Assembly: GCA_037127315.1 (NCBI GenBank)
Contig: JBBBDQ010000224.1
Span: 7,166,001-7,230,000 of the forward strand
Direction: 5' to 3'
DNA length: 64,000 nt
From: Ascarosepion bandense
Lineage: Eukaryota; Mollusca; Cephalopoda; Sepiida; Sepiidae
Positions 23,180 through 34,499 of the stretch are shown piece by piece. The position numbers were made by a program, and so were the translations under genes. Numbering within the stretch: the stretch's first letter is position 1; each line of letters begins with the position of its first letter. The notes below the pieces were generated by a model. The model was not told the origin of the DNA. It ran no database searches and saw only the letters and a list, made by a program, of their open reading frames with translations.

Positions 23180-25364
23180 AAATCAATTATTGCAAATCAT
23201 CTTAAGACACTCACGTTTCCAACTTCAGATTGGTTCGTCGTATGTACACCGCTTTAGAACGGCATTTGAATTCAAAAACAACAAAATTTTTGCGAAAATA
23301 GGACAACCTGTCTTTAGTGAAAGAAGGGAATGTAGTTTGAGTTTGAAACATAAGAGGCAACTTAACTGAAAAGTAGCACGTCTGAGTAGGACATTGTTTT
23401 TCTGTGTTCAATTGTTAAGAGATTTGTTTCTTCTAGGTTTTTCAGTCTCTAGAAGTTTTATTATATTATTAGCTTAGTTTTATTTGGACAGGCGATCTCT
23501 GTGTGTTTAGGTCATCATTACAACCCGACTTCCTTGTATATTTATTCTTATCATGTCTATATCTTTTGCATTTGAAGAATCTTAAAGGGTTTGGAATATG
23601 TTTTTACTTTCGAAAGTGTATATCAAATTTTGATTTCCAGTGATGGTATTGGTGCATAAAAAGTAATGATATAAGTGTTGTTTTATATAACTCTACCATT
23701 TTTCAGTAGATATTCTTATGGCTGTAATGATTTGTCTGTTGATAGAATTACTGTTCTTAATTCCCTTCACTGTACACTGTGAGAGTTCAGTGCTTCTACG
23801 TACACCTATCGAGGAATTTAAAAATTTGTGTACTAGACACTTACTTTTGCTTCATGAAATTTGGTCATCCTTAGTAGAGTTTCAACATCATGTTTTCTTT
23901 GAACTTCTATCAGTAACTTATTAACTCTCATTATTTATTTATTCAAGATGATAAGATTTTTCTCTCTCTTACAACTTCATTTTCTCTGTTCAACTTCATT
24001 ATTAGTGTGTCTTCTATTGATTCTATTAATATGAAATATAATATGAATTTCAAAAATATTTACTTTGGTTGATTTTCAGTTTCACATTCTGTGTATATAC
24101 ATCGTTTATTGTATCCATATTTTATTTATTATTATTCATCAGCCATGGTCTTCACCCATCTTGCAGCTCTATAGAGGGAAGATGACGAGGGGAAAATTTC
24201 TTTCATCTCCTTCCTCCATAACTACAGGAGTGATTTATTTAAATGTGGAAAGGTTTCCAAGCACCTGTTATATCCCTGATCGTCTACCAAATTATGGGAT
24301 TTCCCCAGTGATGAAATCAACCATGCCATGTTTCTTTTTTCTCAGTTTGACTGACTCTCCAGTTACTGTTTACAAAGTCAGTTCAGTGGTTCATATGATA
24401 AATATCAGTGCGTTTTGTTTTTGTTATTTTGACTTAAAGCTTGACGTGACCAACCAGTTGGTTGAATTGAGCCTCTCAAATCGTACATCTAACTGAAGTA
24501 GAGGCCAAAGCGGTGTATTGGAATTAAGAAGTATTTGTATAGACCAATTATTAAAACTCTCAACCACTAGGACCCCATCCTCTAGCATCACGGGTCGTTA
24601 CTCACTGCAAACAGTTGAGCCGTTTAGGGATAGTTAACATCTGCAAAGGTGCAGTCAGTGTAATCTGAATTCTAGTCGACAGCGCGGAAATGTAACGTAG
24701 AAACAATCACTCTTTTTATATATGGCTCCGAATGTCCCAATGCTTTGTTTTACAACAGGTGGCATTATATTTCCACTCAGATAATTATGTATTGGAAATT
24801 ACAATTTCTCGATGACACAAACTATTAATCTTTCTTCTTTATTTAAGGAGTAAAATCTTACATTGTGTACAGGAGTAAAAATAAATGAAGGTGCGTATAT
24901 GCTTTTCAAAAGTACTGTTTTTTATTAGTTTAAATACTAAGCTCTCTGAACGCAAACGTAGATAAGTATACGTTTAAATGGAAAGCAGCAGAAACATTGT
25001 CATAAAAATATGCATTTTTTGCGGAATTTTGTGAAGGTTTAATAAAAATAAATTCTAAGAGCGTATATCCATGTTTGAATGGATTTATGTTGGCTACCAG
25101 TTCGAAGCAACGAAAAAGAGGAAAGCGAAACAAAACCGACAATCTTAACTCATTGTCATATTTTTGGATAATTTTTCTATCACAGAGATATATATGGTTC
25201 ATTAGCTTTCTTTTGCTTAGGTGATGTCCAGAAGGATCCAAAATTAAACCTCAGATTAGATTTTGTATGGTTTAATATGATTTACGTGAAAACTTTTCAT
25301 GAGTATTTAGCTCATTCTAAACATTTCTCTCCACAAATCTATATACTTATATTAGTACTTAATG
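23180..25364. other. unassigned DNA
   Basis: Holds a 143-codon open frame (24065-24496, +) with a hydrophobic start and no recognisable domain; its upstream is AT-rich and nothing supports expression. No element ends are recognised. Confidence 0.4.
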
Positions 25365-25581
25365 CACAAAAGTTAGTTACACTTTTACATTGTTCAGAGT
25401 GACCATTTTTATTGTCATATTGGCTACGTTTCATCTTCTTCAAGTGACACAAATTTTTAACTAAACACTTCGTCCACCGGAGTAAATGTTTCTAGTCCAC
25501 TAGGACAAGAGCTAGTGGATAAAAGCATTGACTCAAATAATCTAGAGACATAACGCAAAAAGTTCTGAGTTCAATAACATT

Positions 25582-25585
<4 letters not shown>
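25365..25585. mobile_element. SINE-A: minus-strand tail fragment facing a plus-strand tRNA-like head
   Basis: 25365-25450 complemented reads CACTTGAAGAAGATGAAACG, CAATATGACAATAAAAATGG and GAACAATGTAAAAGTG, matching the SINE-A tail. 25505-25585 on the + strand has an A-box-like GCTAGTGGATAAAAGCATTG and a B-box-like GTTCTGAGTTCAATAACA, then a TA repeat. The arrangement (inverted tail, then head) is the same as at 50158-50335. Confidence 0.6.

Positions 25586-25616
<31 letters not shown>
25586..25616 (+). repeat. (AT)n microsatellite
   Basis: About 15 AT units truncating the SINE head. Confidence 0.96.
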
Positions 25617-25620
<4 letters not shown>

Positions 25621-25965
25621 AATAATAACTAAACAGACTCTGCAAGTATCTAAATCCTAAATTTATACTAAGATAAACTTTAAGAAAAACGAATAACAGA
25701 CAGAACCTAATTCCGTTAACGTCCGTCGCACTAATGCGTTGGATAAGAGGGGGGGGAAAAAAGAAATCCGCGGAATAAATACAAGACATACGATACTCTG
25801 CAGAAAAGAAAAAAAACCCAAACGGAACCAACCACAAAAAAAAGAAGAAAAAGTGCTCGATACAAATACAAACAAATGCAAAAGTACAATTGGGAAGCAA
25901 AAGTAGAGCAAAGACACATAAAGAATCTCACTCACAAGGTTTTGGCTATCTTGAGATTCTTTATG
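25617..25965. other. unassigned DNA with poly-purine runs
   Basis: Contains runs of G and A (25750-25860) and an imperfect inverted repeat around AAAGAATCTCA / TGAGATTCTTT near 25918-25962. No gene. Confidence 0.5.

Positions 25966-26054
<89 letters not shown>
25966..26054 (+). repeat. compound (TA)n(TG)n microsatellite
   Basis: A short TA block is followed by about 36 TG units. It produces several long artefactual frames (poly-VC and poly-TH). Confidence 0.98.
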
Positions 26055-26056
<2 letters not shown>

Positions 26057-26129
26057 TGCACCCTTTCACTATCTGCATTCATCTACAATAACTGAGTTTT
26101 CCATTTTTCAAACGCACCAAGAGGGATTC

Positions 26130-27200
26130 TTATTATAAACGCACAAGTGGAATTTTCAATTTACCGAAAATTTTCAAAATTAGTAAGAATTATTCAAGTA
26201 TCTTTCAACATGATCCTTCATCCACCTATGATGTTAGTATGTATTTATAGGTGAGATTATATTTGAATATGATTTCTGACCTTTTATTTTTGAAATTTTC
26301 TTTTTACCTGGGAACAATATAATAGCCAAATTTTACTTTTACTGATGTTTTGATTCAATCTGCATAAATCGTTGTATGTTCTGGGCATTTTCATTATACT
26401 CTAATTTATATGAGGGTCATTTACATTCTTCAATTTTAATTTCCACACGTGGCTAGCCAGTTTAGTATCATTTCTGATGTTTTCCAGTTTAAATGTAGAT
26501 TTGTGATTATTTCATTTTTTAAAAATGTCTTTAGTAGACCCCAAATAAATTTTTCTTTTCTGTCTATGTCATGTACATCTGATTTGTAAATAACGTCTTC
26601 TGTTTTACAAAGTCCATTAAGTGGGCGTTTGTTAGTGATGTTATTTTGTATGTTGTTAGTTAGGTTTCTGGTTTGTTTGTTTTTGTTTGTTTTTTAATGC
26701 AATTTTATAAATAGTACAGCTAAAACTTAATTTGATTGAATTCCTATTGAAAATTTTAATTCTGAGTTTTTGTGAAGTGTTTATTGAATAACTTTAAAAA
26801 AATGTTTGCCCTATTTGGGATCTTACTTCTAAGTTTAACCGTAGGTTGAACAAAATAATGGTTTGATTTCTATCATTGTATTTTGTTTGATGGCTGATAT
26901 TTGTATTCTAAATTGTTCTTATTGCCGCATTTCTTTAAGGCAGTTAGATAATCTTTTTTCTTTTCATCCATAATTGCTTTGTTTGATGAGTTTTTGATAG
27001 CCTCTGTTCTATTTCTTTATGAAAGTATTTGATTATGCTGGTTGGATGGTTATATCTGGTATTTATGTACTTTGAAGTCGATTTTTTATGCTGGTTGGAT
27101 GGTTTAATGTTGTGTTTGTTTCCATATATGTAAACTAGTATAACTTTAAAGTATGTAAACACAAGATCTAACCATCCATCTAGCATAATCAAACTCATCC
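26130..27200 (-). pseudogene. Penelope-like element, end of RT and GIY-YIG endonuclease
   Basis: PLEs are retroelements whose single protein joins a telomerase-related RT to a GIY-YIG nuclease. On the minus strand the frame 26944-27198 has KPSNQHKKSTSKYINTRYNH then PTSIIKYFHKEIEQRLS, the conserved post-RT block (..YIN..SNHP..IIK..P..I..RLS). Further on come KIFNRNSIKLSFSC near 26750, TKDIFKK.NNHKSTFKLENI near 26530 and ASHVWKLKLKNVN near 26440, matching the linker and C-terminal half of the endonuclease. Stops and frameshifts occur throughout. The start of the RT is missing or unreadable. The 3' end lies about 75 bp from the TG/TA repeat. Confidence 0.8.
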
Positions 27201-27384
27201 ATCAAGGAATAGAGCAGAGGTTATCAAAGAATGTCTTTTTCCGATGCTGAATTCAAATTCCACCAGAAAAATGGGAAAATGTAGTGGCTAGTGATGGACA
27301 GTACTTTCAGGGATAATATTTTTTTGTAAATAAAACATTATTTTTCATGAACAATCAGCGAGAACTTATTGAAGATCCTAGTAG

Positions 27385-27386
<2 letters not shown>

Positions 27387-27434
<48 letters not shown>
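27387..27434 (+). repeat. (GT)n microsatellite
   Basis: About 24 GT units. Confidence 0.98.
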
Positions 27435-27436
<2 letters not shown>

Positions 27437-27834
27437 TCTACAAGACTATAATACGTAGCATGAGTAAAGAAAAATTATACTTTGGGGTTGTAAAGAGGAA
27501 GTGGAAAAAGAGATATTACAATCACATCTTAATCATGAGCATGGAAAAATACAAAATTGACATAACATTCTCCATGTTCTCTAAGCAGAAGAAATAGGAG
27601 GGTATGCCAGACCAAACAAAGATTTACAAATACAATTACCGTTTTTCGTACGTATGGATCAGTCAAGTTATTGGTGATGTTTTTTCCTTTTCTCATATCG
27701 GACACTATCAAAATAGAAAAGTATCAAATCGTTCTCACCCAATTTTCAGTAAATACCGTGAAACTATTCGTTTTATTATTGTTTCAATCCTAGTCGCTCT
27801 TCTGTGAGCGCGATGAATTTAATATGATGATTTT
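27435..27834. other. unassigned DNA
   Basis: Short overlapping frames on both strands and no recognisable motif. Confidence 0.5.
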
Positions 27835-27965
27835 TTAATCGTAGTTTAAATGCAGAACAAGGCCGAAAAAATGGGATATCCAAAGAGGACAGAACACACT
27901 ATTCTGTATGTATGTTCTAACAAGACAATGTTGCTAACCATTACACCGGGTCGAGGTGCACTTTT
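27835..27965 (-). mobile_element. SINE-C (tRNA-derived) copy
   Basis: The minus strand starts CACCTCGACCCGGTGTAATG GTTAGC (A-box-like) and ends with CGGCCTTGTTCTGCATTTAAAC. It aligns with 55875-56010 and 38205-38327. The B-box region is poorly preserved here. Confidence 0.7.
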
Positions 27966-27974
27966 TATTTACTA

Positions 27975-28030
27975 AGCGTAGCTTAGATGTGGTACAAGGC
28001 TGAATGTGGGGAGTATCAAATGAGGCGATG
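27975..28030 (-). mobile_element. SINE-C, 3' part only
   Basis: The complement reads CCACATTCAGCCTTGTACCA then CATCTAAGC, the tail region of SINE-C, directly beside the copy at 27835-27965 and in the same orientation. Confidence 0.65.
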
Positions 28031-31000
28031 TATCTAATATGTTTGGCTGCAGTCGTGCACGTCCAAGATTTTCTTAATTGGTTGTTATGTAATTGAGGAT
28101 ATTTAATAAAGGCGTATTCAACGCAACTTATTCTTTTAATACATTTGTGCAAACGTATTCTTCTATTTTCCGTGTAATTTCAGAACATTGGTAATCATTG
28201 CTCTCCACAACTTCCTATATGTTTTAGATCATTGCAGCTTTTTGCCTTTTCAGAAAAAATGATAATGCCATAGGACAAACATTTGATCAACGAGGAAAAT
28301 TTAAAGAAAATTAAAACAAAAAGGACACTTACATACACAATCAGAAAAAGGAAGTTGAAATTTCTAAAAGAAAATGAGGACGGACGACTTGGAGAATTTG
28401 ACACTCACAAAAAAACAAAAGGGATAGAGTGAAGCAGATAGTAATCTATCTAACGACCTTGTGTAAATGGATGACAGAAAAGAGGACTGAAAGTGATTGC
28501 TACAAATGTTAGGAAGTAGCAGAGAGCTATGATCGACAACGTCTTGAAGAAACACCGCGCATAAAAGAATGATTGCCAAAACTAAGCACTTCTTTGATAC
28601 AAGATGTGTATTTTAGCGTGTGTATGTGTGTGTGCGCGTGTCTTTCTATATATGTTCATGTATGTGGCGAGCTATCGTACTTCAGCTTTAATTATGTTTC
28701 TTTATTCTTGGAAGTCTTTACTAAGTTGCACAAGTTGCAAATGATTTAAATTTTACATTAGCATTTTTAACAGCTCAAATGTAATGTCTTTTTTATTGGA
28801 GTTGTCTGTGTATCTCTAAGCCATTTTGTGTTGAGGAGGTACTGACATGTACAGACCCGTCTTTAAGGAATCAAAATAAGTGGTTTTGTGTTTTATTTAC
28901 GAGAAAAGAGTTTAAGAGCTCATGTATATCAAACAATTTATAGGTCACCTGTAATTAATCTCTGATCTTTTTTTTCATATACGTTCTCAATTTTTTAACC
29001 TAAAATTTAGACTTGTGTATAGCAATCTCTTTTGAATAACATTTTAATCAAACATGTATTTTTCATGGCGCACATGTACGATGATTTAGAATAAAATTAA
29101 TGAGACTTCCTCAAATAGTCATTATTGCAGATTAGAGAGATTTCATACAAAATATTTTTTCGGTTTAGCAAACTTTAGATAAACATGCAGGTATTTTTTA
29201 TTAAATCCTACTATTGGACAGCACGGAAAACCAAGAACGTGCCACTGTATATTAATTGTTTAATATTGCAAATCCCTAATATTGCGTTTTAATTCACTTT
29301 TTCTTGCCATTTTTTAACATTATTCTATTTTAGCAACAACAATAAAAATAATAATGGTAATCGATTCTAAACTATCAAAACCAATCATCTTTGCCTGACT
29401 GACTATTCTGTCTCAATCCCCTTATCGATTTGATTATTAATCGAGTCTCGTCCACGAGCGCAGCAAATACCAACTCACACAATTTGAAGAAAAATGAAGA
29501 ACCAACAGCGACATCAGCAACATCCCCAGCGTAACCACATTAACACCGACACCACCGTCTCCTCTCTGTGTTTTCAATACTAAGATTAGATTCTAGAACG
29601 GATAAGAAAACAAAGGAAGGTAGCAAAGGAGAAAATGTTGAAATACAATTAGTGAGAAAAAAGGGAGGGAGAAAGAAAACAAAAAGAGTACAAAGAGAAA
29701 GTTGTTAAATATTTCGGAGTGAAAGAAAAGATACGCATAAAAATGATCATGGCGGATTATATCGATGCACTTGGATTATTTCAATGAAAATTATGTTTAT
29801 ATCTGCTTTATTTCTTTCAATTACTTTTTTTTAAAAATTAGGTTATGTTTTTGTTCTTATTGTTCCGCCCCACCACACTGCTTCAAACTCGAGAGCTACT
29901 TTTTCACTAATCTTACCTTTTTATTCGTTACCTCGTCTTTGGGCATTTTTCATTTTCTCTATCTCCTCTTCCGATAGTTTTACGTTTAATTTCTCTTTCT
30001 TCTATTTCTCTTTATTGTTCATTTTCAGTTCTTATTCTTCCTCAAAGTTTTCTTTTACTTTACATTTTTGGGTTATTTTTTACCGGATATATTTTACCTT
30101 TTTTTCTATTTTTTTTTCTATTTCTTTCTATTTCTTTTTATTTTCAATGCTATAAATTTTCTTCCTCTGTTTTTCTACTTTGCTTTTCCTTCATTTAACT
30201 TTCTTTTTTTCATTTCTTTGTTTACTTTTTCTTCCTCTGGTTTCTCTTTTCCTACAAAATCAATTCATGCCACTTTTTCCTTTTTGTTTTCTCTTTCTTT
30301 ATCATTCTTCTTCAGCGTCATGTTAACTTATTCATCTCATTCTTTTGCTTAATCATTCAAATGTAGTTTCGTAGAAGGTATTTCGCAATCCATAGATAAT
30401 AATTTTAATGGCGGATACACCGTACACATCATCACAGACAACAATTAGGTTAGTATAAGTAAACTATTTTACGTTTCCTCTTCGTTCAATTCCACACTCA
30501 TTTGGTTTTCAACTTCCAAAACCTCTCCATGGTAATCTGGTTTTGATTCCCATAGTTGAGTTGTTATTATAATCATAATTATCTTTTCATTTCGTTTTTT
30601 TTTTTTTTGTATTTTGTTCTTTTAATTACTTTCTCTCTTTCTTCACAATAAGAGAAGTAAAAGTATTGTGTCATCGAATTTCTTTATTTTCTATCATTTA
30701 CTTAAATATCATAAAACACATCCACTCCCTAACTGGCCTCCACTTCCCACATTGATATCAGCTCATCGCTATCTGTGAAATTAGTCCAGCCATCGATAGT
30801 CAAAAGAACTGGTCATATCGAGCTTGGTGGTCGATTGCCGCGAATAAATTTTGCTGCACAAATGAAAGAGTCCAACAACTTCGATTAACTTTAAAAATGG
30901 ACGTCGCAACGCAGGATCCCAGTTCGTATTGGCTTCATTAAAGCAACAAAGACATTTTCTCTGCTTCTACACAATACCCAAAATCTGAAATTTGTAACAA

Positions 31001-31059
31001 CAATACTAATTATTACTACCTTAGATTATGTACTGAACATATTTTTTAGAATATACGTA
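28031..31059. other. unassigned DNA with a polypyrimidine tract
   Basis: No gene found. From about 29900 to 30350 the + strand is strongly T/C-rich (TTTC and TTCC runs), and its 94-codon frame of F, L and S is compositional. 30600-30612 is a T run. 30720-30960 is less AT-rich and may hold an old repeat, but I cannot name it. Confidence 0.45.
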
Positions 31060-31069
31060 TACACACACA

Positions 31070-31104
<35 letters not shown>
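31060..31104 (+). repeat. (CA)n microsatellite
   Basis: Mostly CA with a GCGC interruption near 31071. Confidence 0.97.
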
Positions 31105-31106
<2 letters not shown>

Positions 31107-31255
31107 TATCAAAACTGTGAGTTTCATGCACAATGAAGAGATGTACTAACAGTGAGGAAAATTTATATTTATCATTAATATAAATCATAGGTCTGTTATT
31201 AAACATCGTTTACTATTTTATTAGTATCAGAATTCTATGACTGATAATATATAAA

Positions 31256-31652
31256 CACTGGCCATAATTATTAGGCCACACTAGTTTTTTAAAAGAAATA
31301 ATGTAATTCATACTTTTTTTTTAGAATTTATTGCCAAGGGGATAATTGTAAATGAAAATAGATAGGTGCTTTTGTTATTATTACTTTGCAAAATTTTCCA
31401 AGGCAAGGAAGTAACGATGAACTCGTTTGAATCACCCTAAATTTTCTTCATTCTTTCATTGATAAAACTGCAATAGAGTTAATTATTAAATATTTATAAA
31501 TTCATTTGATGCACATGTTACTGTGCAGTATTAACAGAAGAACGATTCTATTTTCATTCAAAATTATTCACTTGGCAATAAATACTAAAAATAATATGAA
31601 ATACATCATTTTTTAAAACACAGGAGTAGCCTAATGATTATGGCCGGTAGTG
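31256..31652. mobile_element. Tc1-type MITE with long terminal inverted repeats
   Basis: The left end CACTGGCCATAATTATTAGG and the complement of the right end CACTACCGGCCATAATCATT AGG are inverted copies; TA follows the right end at 31653-31654. The similarity continues inward through TTTATTGCCAAG and AATGAAAATAGA, so each arm is about 120-125 bp (31256-31380 and 31530-31652). The 397-bp element has no transposase frame and would depend on an autonomous Tc1-like relative. The CACT start and TA flank fit that superfamily. Confidence 0.85.
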
Positions 31653-31679
31653 TATCTAAACATATTTATAAATGGAACT

Positions 31680-31700
31680 TTGTGTGTGTGTGTGCGTGTG

Positions 31701-31752
<52 letters not shown>
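31680..31752 (+). repeat. (TG)n microsatellite
   Basis: About 36 TG units with two CG interruptions, directly after the MITE. Confidence 0.97.
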
Positions 31753-31753
<1 letters not shown>

Positions 31754-31986
31754 CCGTTACCTATAGACTCCGAAACGGATGAACCGATTTTCTTGAAAAT
31801 TTACACAGTTGTACTATAAGCGTCTGCAAGTGTTCTTAGCTAGGTTTTGTGTCGATAATCGAAAAAATCGGGTTAGAGCAGGAGTGGTCAGATTTTAATC
31901 AAATTTGATGTACTCATAGATCAGGACATAAGAAACGATATTCAGAAGTTTCAAGGATGCAGTTCTTACAATAGTGCAGAACATCG

Positions 31987-32042
<56 letters not shown>

Positions 32043-32222
32043 GCAAGGTGTTTGTGTGTGTGTCTGTTTATCTGTCTGTATCTCTTTTATTCAAATCCAA
32101 AATTTTTATCCGATTCTCACCAAACTTCACACAAATATTCTTTAGGTTGAGTCTGAGCTCCAGAACCATGGATTAGTTTTAAAGCTTTCATTACACCCGA
32201 GCAACGCCAGGCTATACTGCCA
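31753..32222 (+). mobile_element. Helitron-like non-autonomous sequence, tentative
   Basis: GAAACGGATGAACCGATTTT at 31770 and ACCCGAGCAACGCCAGGCTA near 32197, followed by CTGCCAGT, resemble the interior and 3' end of Helitron-like elements (a small hairpin close to a CTRR-T end). The terminus reads CCAG rather than CTAG, and a TC start cannot be fixed because (TA)n lies at 31991-32038. No replicase or helicase gene is present. Confidence 0.3.
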
Positions 32223-32313
32223 GTATATATATATATATATATAATGTCCATAAAATTTTCTTGCGTCGAATAAATTATATTTATTGCCCTTAAAATATAT
32301 GCCATTGAATATA

Positions 32314-32361
32314 ACGGTACTGATGAGCTGTGATACGGAGAAACAGATCTGTCTGCGGATG
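32314..32361 (+). ncRNA. hammerhead ribozyme motif 1, degenerate
   Basis: Core CTGATGA at 32320-32326, a stem II region GCTGTGATACGGA, GAAAC, then AGATCTGTC, with the predicted cleavage after C 32353. Stem III is minimal (C-G and A-U closing a GATC loop). Stem I pairs CGGTA with TGCGG with one mismatch. The first stem II pair (G with A) is broken, so activity should be weak or absent. The core is identical to motif 2 except at that base. Hammerheads of this compact kind are known in Penelope-like elements and retrozymes. Confidence 0.7.
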
Positions 32362-32534
32362 ACAATATTTACGCTCTCACACCCTGATTGAGCACTCTGG
32401 AAAAATAGTAGACTTTGATAAAGAGTAGCTACTCTGGCGTGTACGCATCGCTCATTCAGTGAAATGAATTAGAGCGCTCTAGCTATTGGGCGCGTATAAT
32501 GATATGCGCTAAAATGTCTACCTACTTCCACCGA

Positions 32535-32600
32535 ACGCCCATAGCCCAGGGGTAGAGTCGCCGACTGACGCCATTTCGGTCGGGTTTCAATCCTGGGTAA
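32535..32600 (+). promoter_or_regulatory. tRNA-like segment with A and B boxes
   Basis: An A-box-like TAGCCCAGGGGTAGAGTCGC at 32542 and a B-box-like GGGTTTCAATCC at 32582 are spaced as in a tRNA gene. The acceptor and T arms pair poorly, so this is a SINE-type internal pol III promoter rather than a working tRNA gene. It lies just upstream of hammerhead motif 2. Confidence 0.6.
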
Positions 32601-32616
32601 ACAAGCAATCGGAGCT

Positions 32617-32663
32617 TAACCGTACTGATGAGCTGTGATACGGCGAAACAGATCTGTCTGTGG
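32617..32663 (+). ncRNA. hammerhead ribozyme motif 2, core intact
   Basis: 5' strand of stem I CCGTA; conserved CTGATGA at 32625-32631; stem II GCT/GGC closing a GTGATAC loop; GAAA; stem III C-G and A-T closing GATC; GTC with cleavage expected after C 32658; 3' strand of stem I TGTGG, pairing with CCGTA using two G-T wobbles. All core positions known to be required are present. It lies 305 nt after motif 1, just before a TA repeat and a Penelope-like RT remnant. Confidence 0.78.
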
Positions 32664-32672
32664 ATGACAATG

Positions 32673-32677
<5 letters not shown>

Positions 32678-32704
<27 letters not shown>
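32678..32704 (+). repeat. (TA)n microsatellite
   Basis: About 13 TA units between hammerhead motif 2 and the PLE remnant. Confidence 0.95.
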
Positions 32705-32708
<4 letters not shown>

Positions 32709-32709
32709 C

Positions 32710-33835
32710 CGTGACGTATACATTCATACTGCCCTCGTACTCATCAATATTAAACCCACGAAATATTATTAGCATGCACCACCTAAGTACCCTTTCATAA
32801 CCCCCTAGGTAATATTTATACTCAAATAGATGGTATCTCGATGAGATGTCCTTTAGGTCTCCATTTTTCTCATTATTATATGCCACATTTAAGAAATAAA
32901 ATACTCCAATGACACTAATAAATCCCCTATATATATAAGATACATAGATGACATTTTCGTTTTATCTAAAAATATTGGTGAAATTATCCAACTTAAAATT
33001 AATTTGAGAGTCACTCTGTTCTCAAATTTATATTAGAACTTTATTCCTTGATGTATTCATTGATTCTATCACACATTGAGTTGCGTTTTTTAATTATAAC
33101 AGTGAATGCCCCTAACGATATATGTTATCCGCTATAAAAAAAAAATTGATCCAACGCACACAAATGATATCTTCTTCCAAAAGTATATTCTATATAGAAT
33201 TAGCTAACATCAAACAAAACTTGTTTATAATGGATTTCCTAATTCCGTCATTGATAAATAAATTAAAATATATCTCAATAAACTTAATAATACATCTGAC
33301 AAAATTGATGATATTAATAAAAATAGTGTACGTTAAAATAAAAACAACGCCACTAACATAACAGGTAGAAATGTTTAACCCATTAATAATAATAAACGAA
33401 TTAAGCTCGTCATGTATTGTAAAAAGTTTAAAATAATTAACCTTATAGACTCTAATACCCCTTCAACCAGACAACTAAATCCTCTACAAAAAATCAATGT
33501 AGTGTATCAATTTACAAGCCCGCTCACAGATTGTATCGCTGATTATAATAATAATAATAATAAATCCACGACATATACTACAGCCACGCTCTCCCGTTGA
33601 CGTACCTGTCATCTTTCTGACTTTAGTTCTATTAAACTACATTTCTTAGACAAACATAGGCATGTATGTAATATTAGACAGAAATTAGTCGATAAAACAA
33701 GACTCACACATACAGTAAAAAGAATCTTGAGATATTAGAGGGCGTCTACATTAAAACAACACAACACACACTCAATAAGATTACATTTCAAACTAGTCGC
33801 AACACTTTCTCTATATTTCTGTGATGAGGTAGTAT
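32710..33835 (+). pseudogene. Penelope-like element, RT catalytic region and endonuclease end
   Basis: In shifting + strand frames: QIDGISMRCPLGLHFSHYYM at 32826-32885 (usual form DG..MGSPLGP.FS.FYM), then YIRYIDDIFVLSKNI at 32930-32975, the RT catalytic motif with both aspartates kept. Further on, SNTPSTRQLNPLQKINVVYQ then SPLTDC at 33450-33530, ATLSR and HLSDFSSIKLHFLDKHRHVC at 33610-33670 match the endonuclease region of this PLE lineage. Many frameshifts; an AAT microsatellite sits where the catalytic tyrosines should be. Inactive. Confidence 0.75.
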
Positions 33836-33839
33836 TTAC

Positions 33840-34020
33840 ACTATTTACATTATTTGGGTTATTTTCCCCATTTTTAGGTCCTGGACATGACGGTAAACTG
33901 TATCCGGCAGCAAGTCCTCTGATTGGGAGGTTGTGAGAAGCATGGGACCACCTCTTAATTGCTGTTGTTTTCAGGTCCACCCTGACCCAGAGTGGTAGCA
34001 CTTGTTAAGGTCTCAACTAT
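33840..34020 (-). repeat. unclassified interspersed repeat, copy 1
   Basis: The complement shares ACCAC.CTGGG, GGTGGACCT, AATTAAGA.GTGGT, TTCTCACAACCT and AGAGGAC with the + strand at 55195-55350. Family unknown; no coding content. Confidence 0.65.
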
Positions 34021-34499
34021 GGACAAATAGTTAACCCCCAAACTGGGGCCAAAACACTATGTAAGTATAAAAATAGACTTTTATGGAAATATATACATAA
34101 AAATAGACTTTTATAGAAAAATATACATTTCTGAAAGAAAAAACTTACCATAACACATTTTTGAAGGAAAAAAAATTATTCCGAGCAAAACATTTTTAAT
34201 ACAAAACCGGAAGACATTTTCAGTTTTCTAAAATAAAAAAGAATAAAAACAAAAACAATTATTAAAATCTGACTAAATAAACCTCAATATAACCAAACAT
34301 TAAAAAATACCTTAAAACCACACATTTTTGGCATTAAAAAACCCACAGTTGTTGATATGTCGTTAAACAAAACTCTAACTCTAAATTTTCTGATCTTTGT
34401 TGCAACTTGTACAACGTTACGGCCGTTGTACGTTCCGGCCTTCTTTAGACGTTAGGAATTTCGAACCGAAACTTTGGATGAATACCATATTTTGGGCGG
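34021..34499. other. AT-rich leader upstream of a Penelope-like element
   Basis: A/T-rich DNA with a perfect 8-bp-stem hairpin, GTACAACG...CGTTGTAC, at 34413-34436. It may be the 5' non-coding part of the PLE that follows, but no second copy is available to test this. Confidence 0.4.

Noticed and set aside
24065..24496. 143-codon open frame with hydrophobic N-terminus
   Set aside because: No domain or motif recognised and no relative in the window; a chance frame is likelier than a gene.
25663..26138. Overlapping frames of up to 139 codons on both strands
   Set aside because: They are translations of (TG)n and (TA)n.
30068..30352. 94-codon F/L/S-rich frame as a membrane protein
   Set aside because: The hydrophobicity follows from the polypyrimidine composition of the tract.
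32535..32600. A functional tRNA gene
   Set aside because: A and B boxes are present, but the acceptor and T stems do not pair well enough; it fits a SINE-type promoter.
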